Notes under the pieces: model-generated
What the model was told of the DNA's origin: nothing
What the model saw: the letters and a program-made list of their open reading frames with translations, nothing else
Databases searched by the model: none
Position numbers and translations under genes: made by a program
In this document: positions 15,977 through 22,729 of the stretch, piece after piece
Position numbering within the stretch: position 1 is the first letter of the stretch
Layout of the letters: the number at the start of each line of letters is the position of its first letter
NCBI GenBank assembly: GCA_937902275.1
Contig: CALFNW010000122.1
Coordinates: forward strand, 1-27,538
DNA from: UBA4717 sp002404395
Lineage (GTDB): Bacteria; Bacillota; Clostridia; Oscillospirales; CAG-272
DNA: 27,538 nt
Direction of reading: 5' to 3'

Positions 15977-17302
15977 ATGGTGCTGATTAAAGAAGTATGC
16001 AAAAACTCGCCTGCGGAGCGCGCGGGCATTCTGCCCGGCGATAAGCTGATCTCCATTAACGGCAAAGCGATCGCCGACGTGCTTGACTACCGCTATTACG
16101 CCGTCGAGCGTCGGCTTTCGATCGAGCTTATGCGCGGCGCACAGAAATTTTCAGTTGAGTTGAAAAAGCGCGAATACGACGACATCGGACTTGAGTTTGA
16201 GACCTACCTGATGGATAAAAAGCATACCTGTCGTAACAAGTGCATATTCTGCTTTATCGACCAGAATCCGCCCGGTATGCGCGAAACGATCTATTTCAAG
16301 GACGATGATTCGCGGCTCTCGTTTCTGATGGGGAACTATATTACGCTTACCAACATGAGCGATGCGGACATCGACCGCATAATCGAGATGAAGATGAGCC
16401 CCGTCAACATTTCGGTCCACACCATGAACCCGGAGCTGCGCGTCAGGATGATGAAAAATCCGAACGCCGGAAAGGTGCTTGCGTATATCGACAGGCTTGC
16501 CGGGGCGGGAATATCCTTAAACTTTCAGATAGTGCTTTGCCGCGGCGTTAATGACGGCGCGGAGCTTGAGTACACGCTTTCGGAGTGCGAAAAGTATCAT
16601 GAGGTACTGCTCGGCGTATCTATCGTACCCGCCGGGGTAACGCAATACAGGCGCGGACTTTATCCGCTTGCCGAGTTCACCGAAGCCGAGGCGGCGGAGG
16701 TGATCGGAACGGTGGACGCGTATGGGGCGCGCTGTCTTGAAAAATACGGAACGCGCTTATTCTTCTGCGCCGACGAATTTTACCTCAAGGCGCACCTGCC
16801 GCTTCCCGAGGGCGATTACTACGAGGGATATCCGCAGCTTGAGGACGGGATCGGCAGCATACGTTCGTCGGCGGATGAGATCGACGACGAGCTTGCAAAC
16901 GCGCTGCATAATTATGACATAAAAACTCCGCGGAAGCTTTCGATAGCCACCGGCGCGGCGGCGTATGACTTTATCTGCGAAAGCGTGAAAAAGATCGCAA
17001 AGGCGTGCACGGACGCGGGCGGCACGGCTCCCGAATGTGAAGTATTCTGTATCAAAAATTACTTTTTCGGCGAAAGCATAACGGTTGCCGGGCTGCTGAC
17101 GGGCGGCGATATTTACAAGCAGGTATGCGGAAAAGCACTTGGCGAGCGGTTACTTATACCCGACGTGGCGATAAGGCATGAAGGCGAGCTGTTTCTTGAT
17201 GATATGTCGCGCGCGGAGCTTGAAGAAAAGCTCGGGGTGCCGGTGATACCCACCTCGGGGTGCGGCGCGGATATCGTCGGGAACATTTTGTTTGACAAGT
17301 GA
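15977..17302 (+). CDS. DUF512 protein: PDZ plus radical-SAM-like iron-sulfur domain
   Basis: 441 residues. An N-terminal PDZ-like domain (about 3-65, NSPAERAGILPGDKLISING) is followed by a radical-SAM-type CxxxCxxC cluster motif at Cys85, Cys89 and Cys92 (CRNKCIFCFID), a TIM-barrel-like core and the C-terminal DUF512 region (from about 220). Family members are widespread in Clostridia and commonly sit beside der, as here, but their reaction is unknown. A 4Fe-4S cluster and SAM chemistry are inferred from the motif. The start follows GAGGTAAG by about 10 nt. The three downstream genes lie on the same strand at 63-120 nt spacing, so an operon through plsY is likely. Confidence 0.88.
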   Translation: MVLIKEVCKNSPAERAGILPGDKLISINGKAIADVLDYRYYAVERRLSIELMRGAQKFSVELKKREYDDIGLEFETYLMDKKHTCRNKCIFCFIDQNPPGMRETIYFKDDDSRLSFLMGNYITLTNMSDADIDRIIEMKMSPVNISVHTMNPELRVRMMKNPNAGKVLAYIDRLAGAGISLNFQIVLCRGVNDGAELEYTLSECEKYHEVLLGVSIVPAGVTQYRRGLYPLAEFTEAEAAEVIGTVDAYGARCLEKYGTRLFFCADEFYLKAHLPLPEGDYYEGYPQLEDGIGSIRSSADEIDDELANALHNYDIKTPRKLSIATGAAAYDFICESVKKIAKACTDAGGTAPECEVFCIKNYFFGESITVAGLLTGGDIYKQVCGKALGERLLIPDVAIRHEGELFLDDMSRAELEEKLGVPVIPTSGCGADIVGNILFDK

Positions 17303-17318
17303 GCGTCGGATCATCGCC

Positions 17319-17353
17319 CTTCGCGTTTCATTTTTTGAGCCGTCAACGGCGGC
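17319..17353 (+). repeat. Leader hairpin element, copy 8 (before lipoprotein gene)
   Basis: CTTCGCGTTTCATTTTTTGA then GCCGTC-AAC-GGCGGC (17339-17353), with 12 nt (ATTAAGATCATT) to the start. This flank is nearly the same as the one before plsY and has no strong Shine-Dalgarno match. Confidence 0.7.
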
Positions 17354-17365
17354 ATTAAGATCATT

Positions 17366-18160
17366 ATGAAAAAGATAACGGCAATAGTGCTGGCGGCGGC
17401 AATCGCGCTTGCGCTGTACGGCTGCTTCGGAAGAGGCGGCACGGATGACAGCTCGGACAACACGAGCGCGCAGACCGAAGTTACTGACGTCAAGACCGAA
17501 ATTTACAGCGTTGAGGTGCGTCGGGAAAAGACGAGCGCCGAAACGTATGACGCCGAGCTGACCTATCCGGTGATCGACGGCTACAGCGACGGCGAGATCG
17601 AGGAAAAGATCAACGCGCTGGTGCGCGCATACATCGACAAGCGGGTGCTTGAGGCGGTTTCGGGCGCAAGCGCGGAGAACCGCGCGCATTTCAAGACCGT
17701 ATCGTTTGACGTCACCTGCCGCGGCGACCGCTTTTTCAGCGCGCTCATACACGCAAGCATTGCCTATGATTCTTCGGATATATCCGAAGAAAACCTTTCG
17801 TTCGGCATCAACGCCGACCTTGCGCAGGCGCGGCTCGTTTCGTTCGGAGAGATCGCCGATTTTGAAAAATTCGCCGCCGACTTCAAGCTCGGCGCGTATA
17901 CTCCGACTGCCGGCAGCGAAAATATTCTTGACGATACGAACTACGAGGATCTGCTGGTGCAATACGGCGAGCTTTATTCGATATATCCCGAATTTTATCT
18001 GAAGTCGGGCGCCGACTCGGGGTACTTCGGGGTAATATTCGAAACCGTGGATCTGCTCGGCGGATACGCCGAATTTGAAGCTCCGATCGGGGACAAAAGC
18101 TATTTAAGCCGTGAATTTCTTGAGGACGCGGGACTCTTGAAGCCGGAGTCCGAAAACTGA
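17366..18160 (+). CDS. Putative lipoprotein with DUF4163/DUF3298 (RsiV/PdaC-like) domain
   Basis: 264 residues. The N-terminus MKK...ALALYGC forms a lipobox with Cys20, then a Ser/Thr/Asp-rich linker (about 24-50). The segment YPVIDGYSDGEIEEKINALV (from about 69) is typical of DUF4163, and the C-terminal half resembles DUF3298. Both are found in the extracellular part of anti-sigma factor RsiV and in deacetylase PdaC, where the region can bind lysozyme or glycan. No catalytic deacetylase domain and no sigma-factor partner are present. It is placed outside the membrane. It sits between the DUF512 gene and der, where many Clostridia have no gene. Function is unknown; envelope sensing is an inference. 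Confidence 0.72.
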   Translation: MKKITAIVLAAAIALALYGCFGRGGTDDSSDNTSAQTEVTDVKTEIYSVEVRREKTSAETYDAELTYPVIDGYSDGEIEEKINALVRAYIDKRVLEAVSGASAENRAHFKTVSFDVTCRGDRFFSALIHASIAYDSSDISEENLSFGINADLAQARLVSFGEIADFEKFAADFKLGAYTPTAGSENILDDTNYEDLLVQYGELYSIYPEFYLKSGADSGYFGVIFETVDLLGGYAEFEAPIGDKSYLSREFLEDAGLLKPESEN

Positions 18161-18222
18161 TCGGCTGAAAGTCGGATCGGCGTGAAGGAGTGATCTTAAG
18201 TTTCACGCCCGGATCCTGCGCT

Positions 18223-18280
18223 TCCGAATCGAAAAATTGCGTTCACTTTTTGGGTCGGCTTCGCCGACATGGGGATTAAA
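18223..18280 (+). repeat. Leader hairpin element, copy 9 (before der)
   Basis: TCCGAATCGAAAAATTGCG, CACTTTTTGG and GTCGGC-TTC-GCCGAC (18254-18268), then ATGGGGATTAAA and the der start. An earlier GGCGTGAA / TTCACGCC stem (about 18179-18209) parallels the one in the GH2 leader. Confidence 0.7.
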
Positions 18281-19609
18281 ATGTCAAAACCGATCATTGC
18301 GATTGTCGGACGTCCGAATGTCGGCAAGAGCACACTTTTCAACAAGCTTGCCGGGGAGCGGATCTCGATCGTCGAAGATACGCCCGGCGTGACCCGCGAC
18401 CGCATATATTACGATATCGAATGGAGCGGCAGGAAGCTGATGCTTGTCGATACCGGCGGTATTGAGCCGAAGAGCGACGATATTATTCTGAAGCAGATGC
18501 GCACTCAGGCGCAGATCGCGATCGAGACCGCCGACGTGATAATCTTTATGACCGACGTCAGAGCCGGACTGACCGCCGACGACCGCGAGATCGCCGTCAT
18601 GCTCATGAAAAGCGGCAAGCCGATCGTGGTCGCGGTAAACAAGATAGATTCCATAGGCAGACTGCCGATGGAGTATTATGAATTTTACGAATTGGGATTT
18701 GACGGAGACCCGATACCGCTTTCCTCGGTGCACGGCACGGGTTCGGGCGACTTACTTGACCGGGTGCTTGAATATCTGCCCGAGGAGACCGATGCCGAGG
18801 ACGATCCCGACGTGATAAAGGTAGCTGTGATCGGCAAGCCGAACGCCGGCAAAAGCTCGCTTATCAACCGCATTGTCGGCGAGAACCGGCTTATCGTTTC
18901 GGACATTCCGGGCACGACGCGCGACGCGGTCGATACCGAGATCGAAAACGAATACGGAAAATTCGTGTTTATCGACACCGCCGGTATCAGACGGCAGAGC
19001 AAGGTCACAGACAGCATCGAACGCTACAGCGTACTGCGCGCCAAAATGGCGGTCGAGCGGGCTGACGTATGCATACTCATGGCAGACGCGAACGAGGGGA
19101 TCACCGAGCAGGACGAAAAGATCGCCGGTATCGCGCATGAAGCCGGCAAGGCGTGCATTATTGCCGTGAACAAATGGGACACGATCGCGGACAAGACCGA
19201 TAAGCTCGTCAAAAAAATGAGCGACGATGTGTACACCTCGCTTGCGTATATGTCTTATGCGCCGCTTATCTTTATTTCCGCAAAGACCGGTCAGCGTCTG
19301 AACAAGCTTTTTGAGCATATCGTATATGTGCACAATCAGTCGCTGCTACGCATTTCGACCGGTATGCTCAACGATGTATTGAACGACTGCACGGCGCGTG
19401 TCCAGCCTCCGTCGGACAAGGGGCGCAGGCTCAAGATCTACTATATGACGCAGACTCAGGTGGCGCCGCCGACCTTTGTGATCTTCTGCAACGACGCCGA
19501 GCTTTTCCACTTCTCGTATCAGAGGTATATTGAAAATCGCCTCAGAGAGGTATTCGGCTTCAACGGAACGCCGATAAAGCTGATAATCAGGCAGAAGGGA
19601 GACGAATAA
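18281..19609 (+). CDS. der: Ribosome-assembly GTPase Der (EngA)
   Basis: 442 residues; essential GTPase acting in maturation of the 50S ribosomal subunit. Two consecutive GTPase domains: domain 1 with GRPNVGKS (10-17), DTGG and NKID; domain 2 with GKPNAGKS (185-192), DTAG and NKWD. A KH-like RNA-binding domain forms the last 95 or so residues. Length is normal. An in-frame ATG at 18269 would add MGIK, but it lies in the 3' flank of the leader hairpin; homologues begin MxKPIIAIVGRPNVGKS, and GGGG lies just before 18281. It is in a probable operon with DUF512, the lipoprotein gene and plsY. Confidence 0.97.
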   Translation: MSKPIIAIVGRPNVGKSTLFNKLAGERISIVEDTPGVTRDRIYYDIEWSGRKLMLVDTGGIEPKSDDIILKQMRTQAQIAIETADVIIFMTDVRAGLTADDREIAVMLMKSGKPIVVAVNKIDSIGRLPMEYYEFYELGFDGDPIPLSSVHGTGSGDLLDRVLEYLPEETDAEDDPDVIKVAVIGKPNAGKSSLINRIVGENRLIVSDIPGTTRDAVDTEIENEYGKFVFIDTAGIRRQSKVTDSIERYSVLRAKMAVERADVCILMADANEGITEQDEKIAGIAHEAGKACIIAVNKWDTIADKTDKLVKKMSDDVYTSLAYMSYAPLIFISAKTGQRLNKLFEHIVYVHNQSLLRISTGMLNDVLNDCTARVQPPSDKGRRLKIYYMTQTQVAPPTFVIFCNDAELFHFSYQRYIENRLREVFGFNGTPIKLIIRQKGDE

Positions 19610-19644
19610 AGTCCCGCATCTCACACCGTATCCGGTCGTGAGAG

Positions 19645-19691
19645 TCCGCGTTTGCTTTTTCTGAGCCGCCTACGGCGGCACTAAGATCAAC
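19645..19691 (+). repeat. Leader hairpin element, copy 10 (before plsY)
   Basis: CCGCGTTTGCTTTTTCTGA then GCCGCC-TAC-GGCGGC (19665-19679), ACTAAGATCAAC and ATG. This is the most regular copy. Upstream, TCTCAC / GTGAGA (about 19619-19644) can form a first stem. Confidence 0.75.
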
Positions 19692-20507
19692 ATGAGTGAT
19701 ATTTATAATCTCGGAATATATGTAGCAAGGCTCGCTTCGGACGGGGGCGACTCGATAAGGGTCAATATGATCGTGCTTGTCGCGCTCGGCGTTGCCTGCG
19801 CGGTGATCGGCTATCTGCTCGGGGGCATCAACACCTCGATCATCGTTTCCCGCGCGTTCTATCACGACGACATCAGAAAATACGGCAGTCACAACGCCGG
19901 AATGACGAACGCGATGCGCACTTACGGCAAAAAGGCGGCGGCGCTTACTCTTGGCGGCGATCTGCTCAAGACGGTGATCGCGGTAATGCTCTCAAGGCTT
20001 TTGCTCGGGGAGCCGGGCGCGTATATCGGCGGCTTCTTTACGGTCGTCGGGCACGTGTTCCCCTGCTTTTTCGGCTTCAAAGGCGGAAAGGGCGTGGTAG
20101 CGGTGGCGGCGATGATACTGTGCACGAATCCGCTCTGCTTTCTGATACTGTTTGCGATCTTTGCGGTGCTGGTGCTCGGCTACAAATACATATCGCTCGG
20201 CTCGGTAATGTGTATGCTTTTGTATCCGTTGCTTGCCAACCGTCTCGGCGTACACGGAGTGGTGCAGACCTCCTGTATTTTCTTGACTTCGTTTTTGATC
20301 ATAATAAAACACTTTGATAACATAAAGCGCTTGCTGAACGGTACCGAGTCGAAGTTCAGCTTCAAAAAGAGCAAGCCCGCGACCGAAGCGTCAGTTACTG
20401 CCGGAGGCACCGGAGACGCCGGCGCAGCCGACGATACCGGGGCGGAGACGACGGCTCCGAACGTGAAAAAAGATAAGACGAACGGCGGCAAAAAATCGAA
20501 GAAATAG
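19692..20507 (+). CDS. plsY: Acyl-phosphate:glycerol-3-phosphate acyltransferase PlsY
   Basis: 271 residues; membrane enzyme that acylates glycerol-3-phosphate at position 1 from acyl-phosphate in phospholipid synthesis. Family motifs: GYLLGGINTSIIVSR (usual GSIPxG region), YGSHNAGMTNAMR (usual SGNPGATN loop, with Gly-Ser-His in place of Gly-Ser-Gly), FKGGKGV and HFDNIKRLLNGTE. Two features are unusual. About 25 residues precede the first membrane helix, and a Lys/Ala/Gly/Thr-rich tail of about 45 residues follows the catalytic core. An internal ATG at 19767 has an AAGGGT site and is an alternative start, but 19692 matches the leader pattern seen at other genes. Likely last gene of the der operon. 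Confidence 0.92.
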   Translation: MSDIYNLGIYVARLASDGGDSIRVNMIVLVALGVACAVIGYLLGGINTSIIVSRAFYHDDIRKYGSHNAGMTNAMRTYGKKAAALTLGGDLLKTVIAVMLSRLLLGEPGAYIGGFFTVVGHVFPCFFGFKGGKGVVAVAAMILCTNPLCFLILFAIFAVLVLGYKYISLGSVMCMLLYPLLANRLGVHGVVQTSCIFLTSFLIIIKHFDNIKRLLNGTESKFSFKKSKPATEASVTAGGTGDAGAADDTGAETTAPNVKKDKTNGGKKSKK

Positions 20508-20552
20508 CGGTGCGGAAAGACGCGGGTGTTTGGGGCTCGCGCTTTCGCGTCT

Positions 20553-20642
20553 GACGTTGCGCGGTGTGACAGTGCTGTATTGCCGCAGTTGGCGGCGAAC
20601 GGACGTTGCAATGTGTGACGGCGTTGTACTGCCGCAGTTGGC
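20553..20642. repeat. 41-nt imperfect tandem repeat after plsY
   Basis: 20553-20593 and 20602-20642 match at about 34 of 41 positions, both running from GACGTTGC through GTGTGAC to TGCCGCAGTTGGC, at a period of 49 nt. The rest of the plsY-to-MBL gap has only the terminator. Confidence 0.75.
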
Positions 20643-20658
20643 ATAGTTATAAAATATA

Positions 20659-20695
20659 AAAATACCAAGGTTGATTCAGCCTTGGTATTTTTTGG
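20659..20695. terminator. Bidirectional terminator between plsY and the MBL gene
   Basis: AATACCAAGG / CCTTGGTATT with a 9-nt loop, flanked by A-run and T-run, so it reads as an intrinsic terminator on both strands for the two convergent units. Confidence 0.88.
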
Positions 20696-20725
20696 TATGA
20701 TTTGATCCCGACAATTTATTTCTGC

Positions 20726-21445
20726 TCAGACTGTTATCACCGTGCCGTCGTTTGCAAAAGTGACCGCGAATCGTTCGGAGCCTTTCAGACCCTCAAGCAG
20801 TGGAAGCTTCGGCGGATACACATGGGTCACGACAAGCTTTTCGGTGTCGGTATTAAGATACTGCACGATCGGCGTTTCCGAATTGAGATGCGCGCCCTCG
20901 CATACGACCGCGTCAAAGTGTCTGCCGCCCGTGAGCGCGGGATACTCGGGATAATCGGTGCTCATGTCGCCGGTGAACAGCACGGTTTTACCCTCTGCCG
21001 AAAAGCAAAATCCGAATGAAGCGTCGGTATGCTTGGTGCGCAGCGCAGTGACGGTGAGCTTATCGTCCTTGTACACCACGCCGTCCGAATAAGTCTCCAT
21101 TCTGGTATGCACGCGCTGACCGCTGCAATATTCGACCCATGCCTTCAAAAGCGGTATCGCGCCGGCTTCGGGGAAGAAAAGGGTCGGGTCGCAGTCCTTG
21201 TAGCGTTCGGGCCAGGTAAGCTCGTCGACAAGCTCGGGCAATCCGTTGTTGTGGTCGCCGTGGCGGTGCGTGATAAAGACTGCCTTGAGCCGGTGCAGGT
21301 CGATGCCGCGGTCGATGAGCAGAGAACAGACCGGTGCGCCGGCGTCTATTATAAACAGGTTTTCGCCGACTTCAACTGCGATCCCTGAGGTAAAGCGTCC
21401 TTTTTCGGGGATTCCGTGCGAGGTTCCGAGAAATGTGATCTTCAT
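20726..21445 (-). CDS. Metallo-beta-lactamase-fold hydrolase (RNase Z-like clade)
   Basis: 239 residues, cytoplasmic. The metal site is complete: HRHGDH at 60-65 (usual HxHxDH), His139, Asp160 in FTGD and His208 in VVTH. The opening MKITFLGTSHGIP is typical of the RNase Z / phosphodiesterase branch of the fold, which includes cyclic-nucleotide and phosphonate enzymes. The exosite of RNase Z is not evident, so the substrate remains open. An in-frame start at 21526 would add 27 residues, but that segment is leader sequence. Met at 21445 follows GAAAGGAA. The gene has a very good promoter (21577-21605), a leader hairpin and a bidirectional terminator. Confidence 0.85.
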   Translation of the reverse strand: MKITFLGTSHGIPEKGRFTSGIAVEVGENLFIIDAGAPVCSLLIDRGIDLHRLKAVFITHRHGDHNNGLPELVDELTWPERYKDCDPTLFFPEAGAIPLLKAWVEYCSGQRVHTRMETYSDGVVYKDDKLTVTALRTKHTDASFGFCFSAEGKTVLFTGDMSTDYPEYPALTGGRHFDAVVCEGAHLNSETPIVQYLNTDTEKLVVTHVYPPKLPLLEGLKGSERFAVTFANDGTVITV

Positions 21446-21484
21446 AATAATTAAATTCCTTTCGCCGGTGCGGCTCATAAGCTT
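21446..21484 (-). repeat. Leader hairpin element, copy 11 (before MBL gene)
   Basis: On the minus strand, AGCTTATGAGCCG-CAC-CGGC (stem 21464-21474) followed by GAAAGGAATTTAATTATT and ATG. The stem is reduced to 4 bp but the TTATGAGCCG entry is kept. Confidence 0.55.
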
Positions 21485-21576
21485 GTTATGCGGCTGAAAT
21501 TTTACTTGCATGAGGCGCCCCGGCATACCGCGCTTGGCTGCGCGGGAATTTCGGGCGTTATGCAGGCATTTTTTGA

Positions 21577-21605
21577 ATTATAGCATAAATAAAGCTCACT
21601 TTCAA
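21577..21605 (-). promoter_or_regulatory. Sigma-A promoter of the MBL gene
   Basis: On the minus strand TTGAAA (21600-21605), 17-nt spacer, TATAAT (21577-21582) with an extended TGC. Transcription should begin near 21570, giving a leader of about 125 nt containing leader copy 11. The rest of the 329-nt gene-free stretch 21446-21774 shows nothing else I can name. Confidence 0.85.
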
Positions 21606-21774
21606 GTCAGACGCGTGAATTTTTACGTTTTTCTGCTTATAACTCCGACAGTGCGGTGAGGTATTATGATGCGCTCGTCATGCGTGACTTTGAGCACGGC
21701 GGCGCAGCTCGGCTTCAAGTTCGGTGATAAGCCTGTTAATACACGGAGCATATTTTATGTCTGACTTCGGTCGG

Positions 21775-22629
21775 TCATCTGCACCTGTATTTTGAGGGCG
21801 GCACGCCCATCTGCTTTTTGAAGCAGTGCGAAAAGTGGTAGATGTCGCAAAAACCGCAGGATTCGGCAATCTGAGAGAGGGTCCGATCGCTTGATTCAAG
21901 TAATTCAAGCGCGTAAGCGATACGTAAATTCACGACGTAGCGATGGAGCGGCATTCCGGTCGCCGACTTTATAAGTGAGCTTACATAGTTCGGGTGCAGT
22001 CCGAAGCTTTTCCCGATCTCGGCGTTTGTAAGCTCGCGCCGACAGTTTTCTTTTATATAATCAAGAAGCTTTTCGGCGGCGCCGCCGAGCGGCGAGGCAA
22101 GCGCGTTTTTTTGCAGCGAGTTTACACGCACGGCGTCGATGAGCAGCTCGGATAAAAGCTTGCTTTCCTTGACTTCATGGTAATTCAGCTTTTGCGAATA
22201 CTCCCTGACTATATTCAGCGCGCACGGCAGAAAATGCCCGACATTTTTAAGCGCAAGCACCCGACTTAAGCACCCGGCGTCTTCAAACTCGATATGCTCG
22301 CATATTTTTTCGCTTGAAAATTGCTCCGCGCGGTCGGGCGGGATCGGTATCTTCAGATCCGAATGGGCGAACGTATAGTCGAAATTGAACGCGACGAAGC
22401 TCACCGAGGATTCGGGTATATCAAAGCGGTATCCGACTCCCGAGTTGATTATGAGCGCGTCATGCCTGCAAAGCGGATAACGCCTGCCGTCTGCGTATAT
22501 ACCGCCGTTTCCCTCGATCACGAGAAAAAAACGCGCGTCGTACGGTATGTAATCGGGGTATCTCATTGAACTGTCGATATGCAAAAAGCGGGCGAATCTG
22601 ACATACGGCTCTATCTTTGAAAACAACAT
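21775..22629 (-). CDS. AraC-family transcription regulator
   Basis: 284 residues. The N-terminal half (about 1-160) looks like a cupin sugar-sensing domain (FFLVIEGNGGIYADGRRYPL). Residues about 180-284 hold the two helix-turn-helix motifs of AraC/XylS proteins, ending with the usual signature (LSQIAESCGFCDIYHFSHCFKKQMGVPPSKYR). AAAGGAG precedes the start. It is divergent from the isomerase operon, separated by 100 nt that hold two fully overlapping promoters, so it is the natural regulator of that operon and of itself. It is one of the few genes here without the leader hairpin. Confidence 0.9.
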   Translation of the reverse strand: MLFSKIEPYVRFARFLHIDSSMRYPDYIPYDARFFLVIEGNGGIYADGRRYPLCRHDALIINSGVGYRFDIPESSVSFVAFNFDYTFAHSDLKIPIPPDRAEQFSSEKICEHIEFEDAGCLSRVLALKNVGHFLPCALNIVREYSQKLNYHEVKESKLLSELLIDAVRVNSLQKNALASPLGGAAEKLLDYIKENCRRELTNAEIGKSFGLHPNYVSSLIKSATGMPLHRYVVNLRIAYALELLESSDRTLSQIAESCGFCDIYHFSHCFKKQMGVPPSKYRCR

Positions 22630-22672
22630 GGCTGCTCCTTTATTTTATACAAATAAGGGTTTACTTTCTGCA

Positions 22673-22704
22673 TTGATTATATAACATACGCGTGATAAAA
22701 TCAA
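22673..22704. promoter_or_regulatory. Overlapping divergent promoters of AraC gene and isomerase operon
   Basis: Rightward: TTGATT (22673-22678), 17 nt, TAAAAT (22696-22701). Leftward: TTGATT (22699-22704 on the minus strand), 17 nt, TATAAT (22676-22681). Each -35 overlaps the -10 of the other, in a TTGATT...AATCAA palindrome, so the two directions should exclude each other. Confidence 0.75.
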
Positions 22705-22729
22705 GTAAAAAACAAAGGATGTGCATATT

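Noticed and set aside
19665..19679. Leader hairpins as intrinsic terminators
   Set aside because: The T-run lies before the stem on the sense strand, and on the opposite strand the stem is followed by A residues, so neither direction fits.
21678..21908. 76-codon minus-strand frame near the AraC gene end
   Set aside because: It overlaps the AraC coding sequence in another frame and lacks a ribosome binding site.
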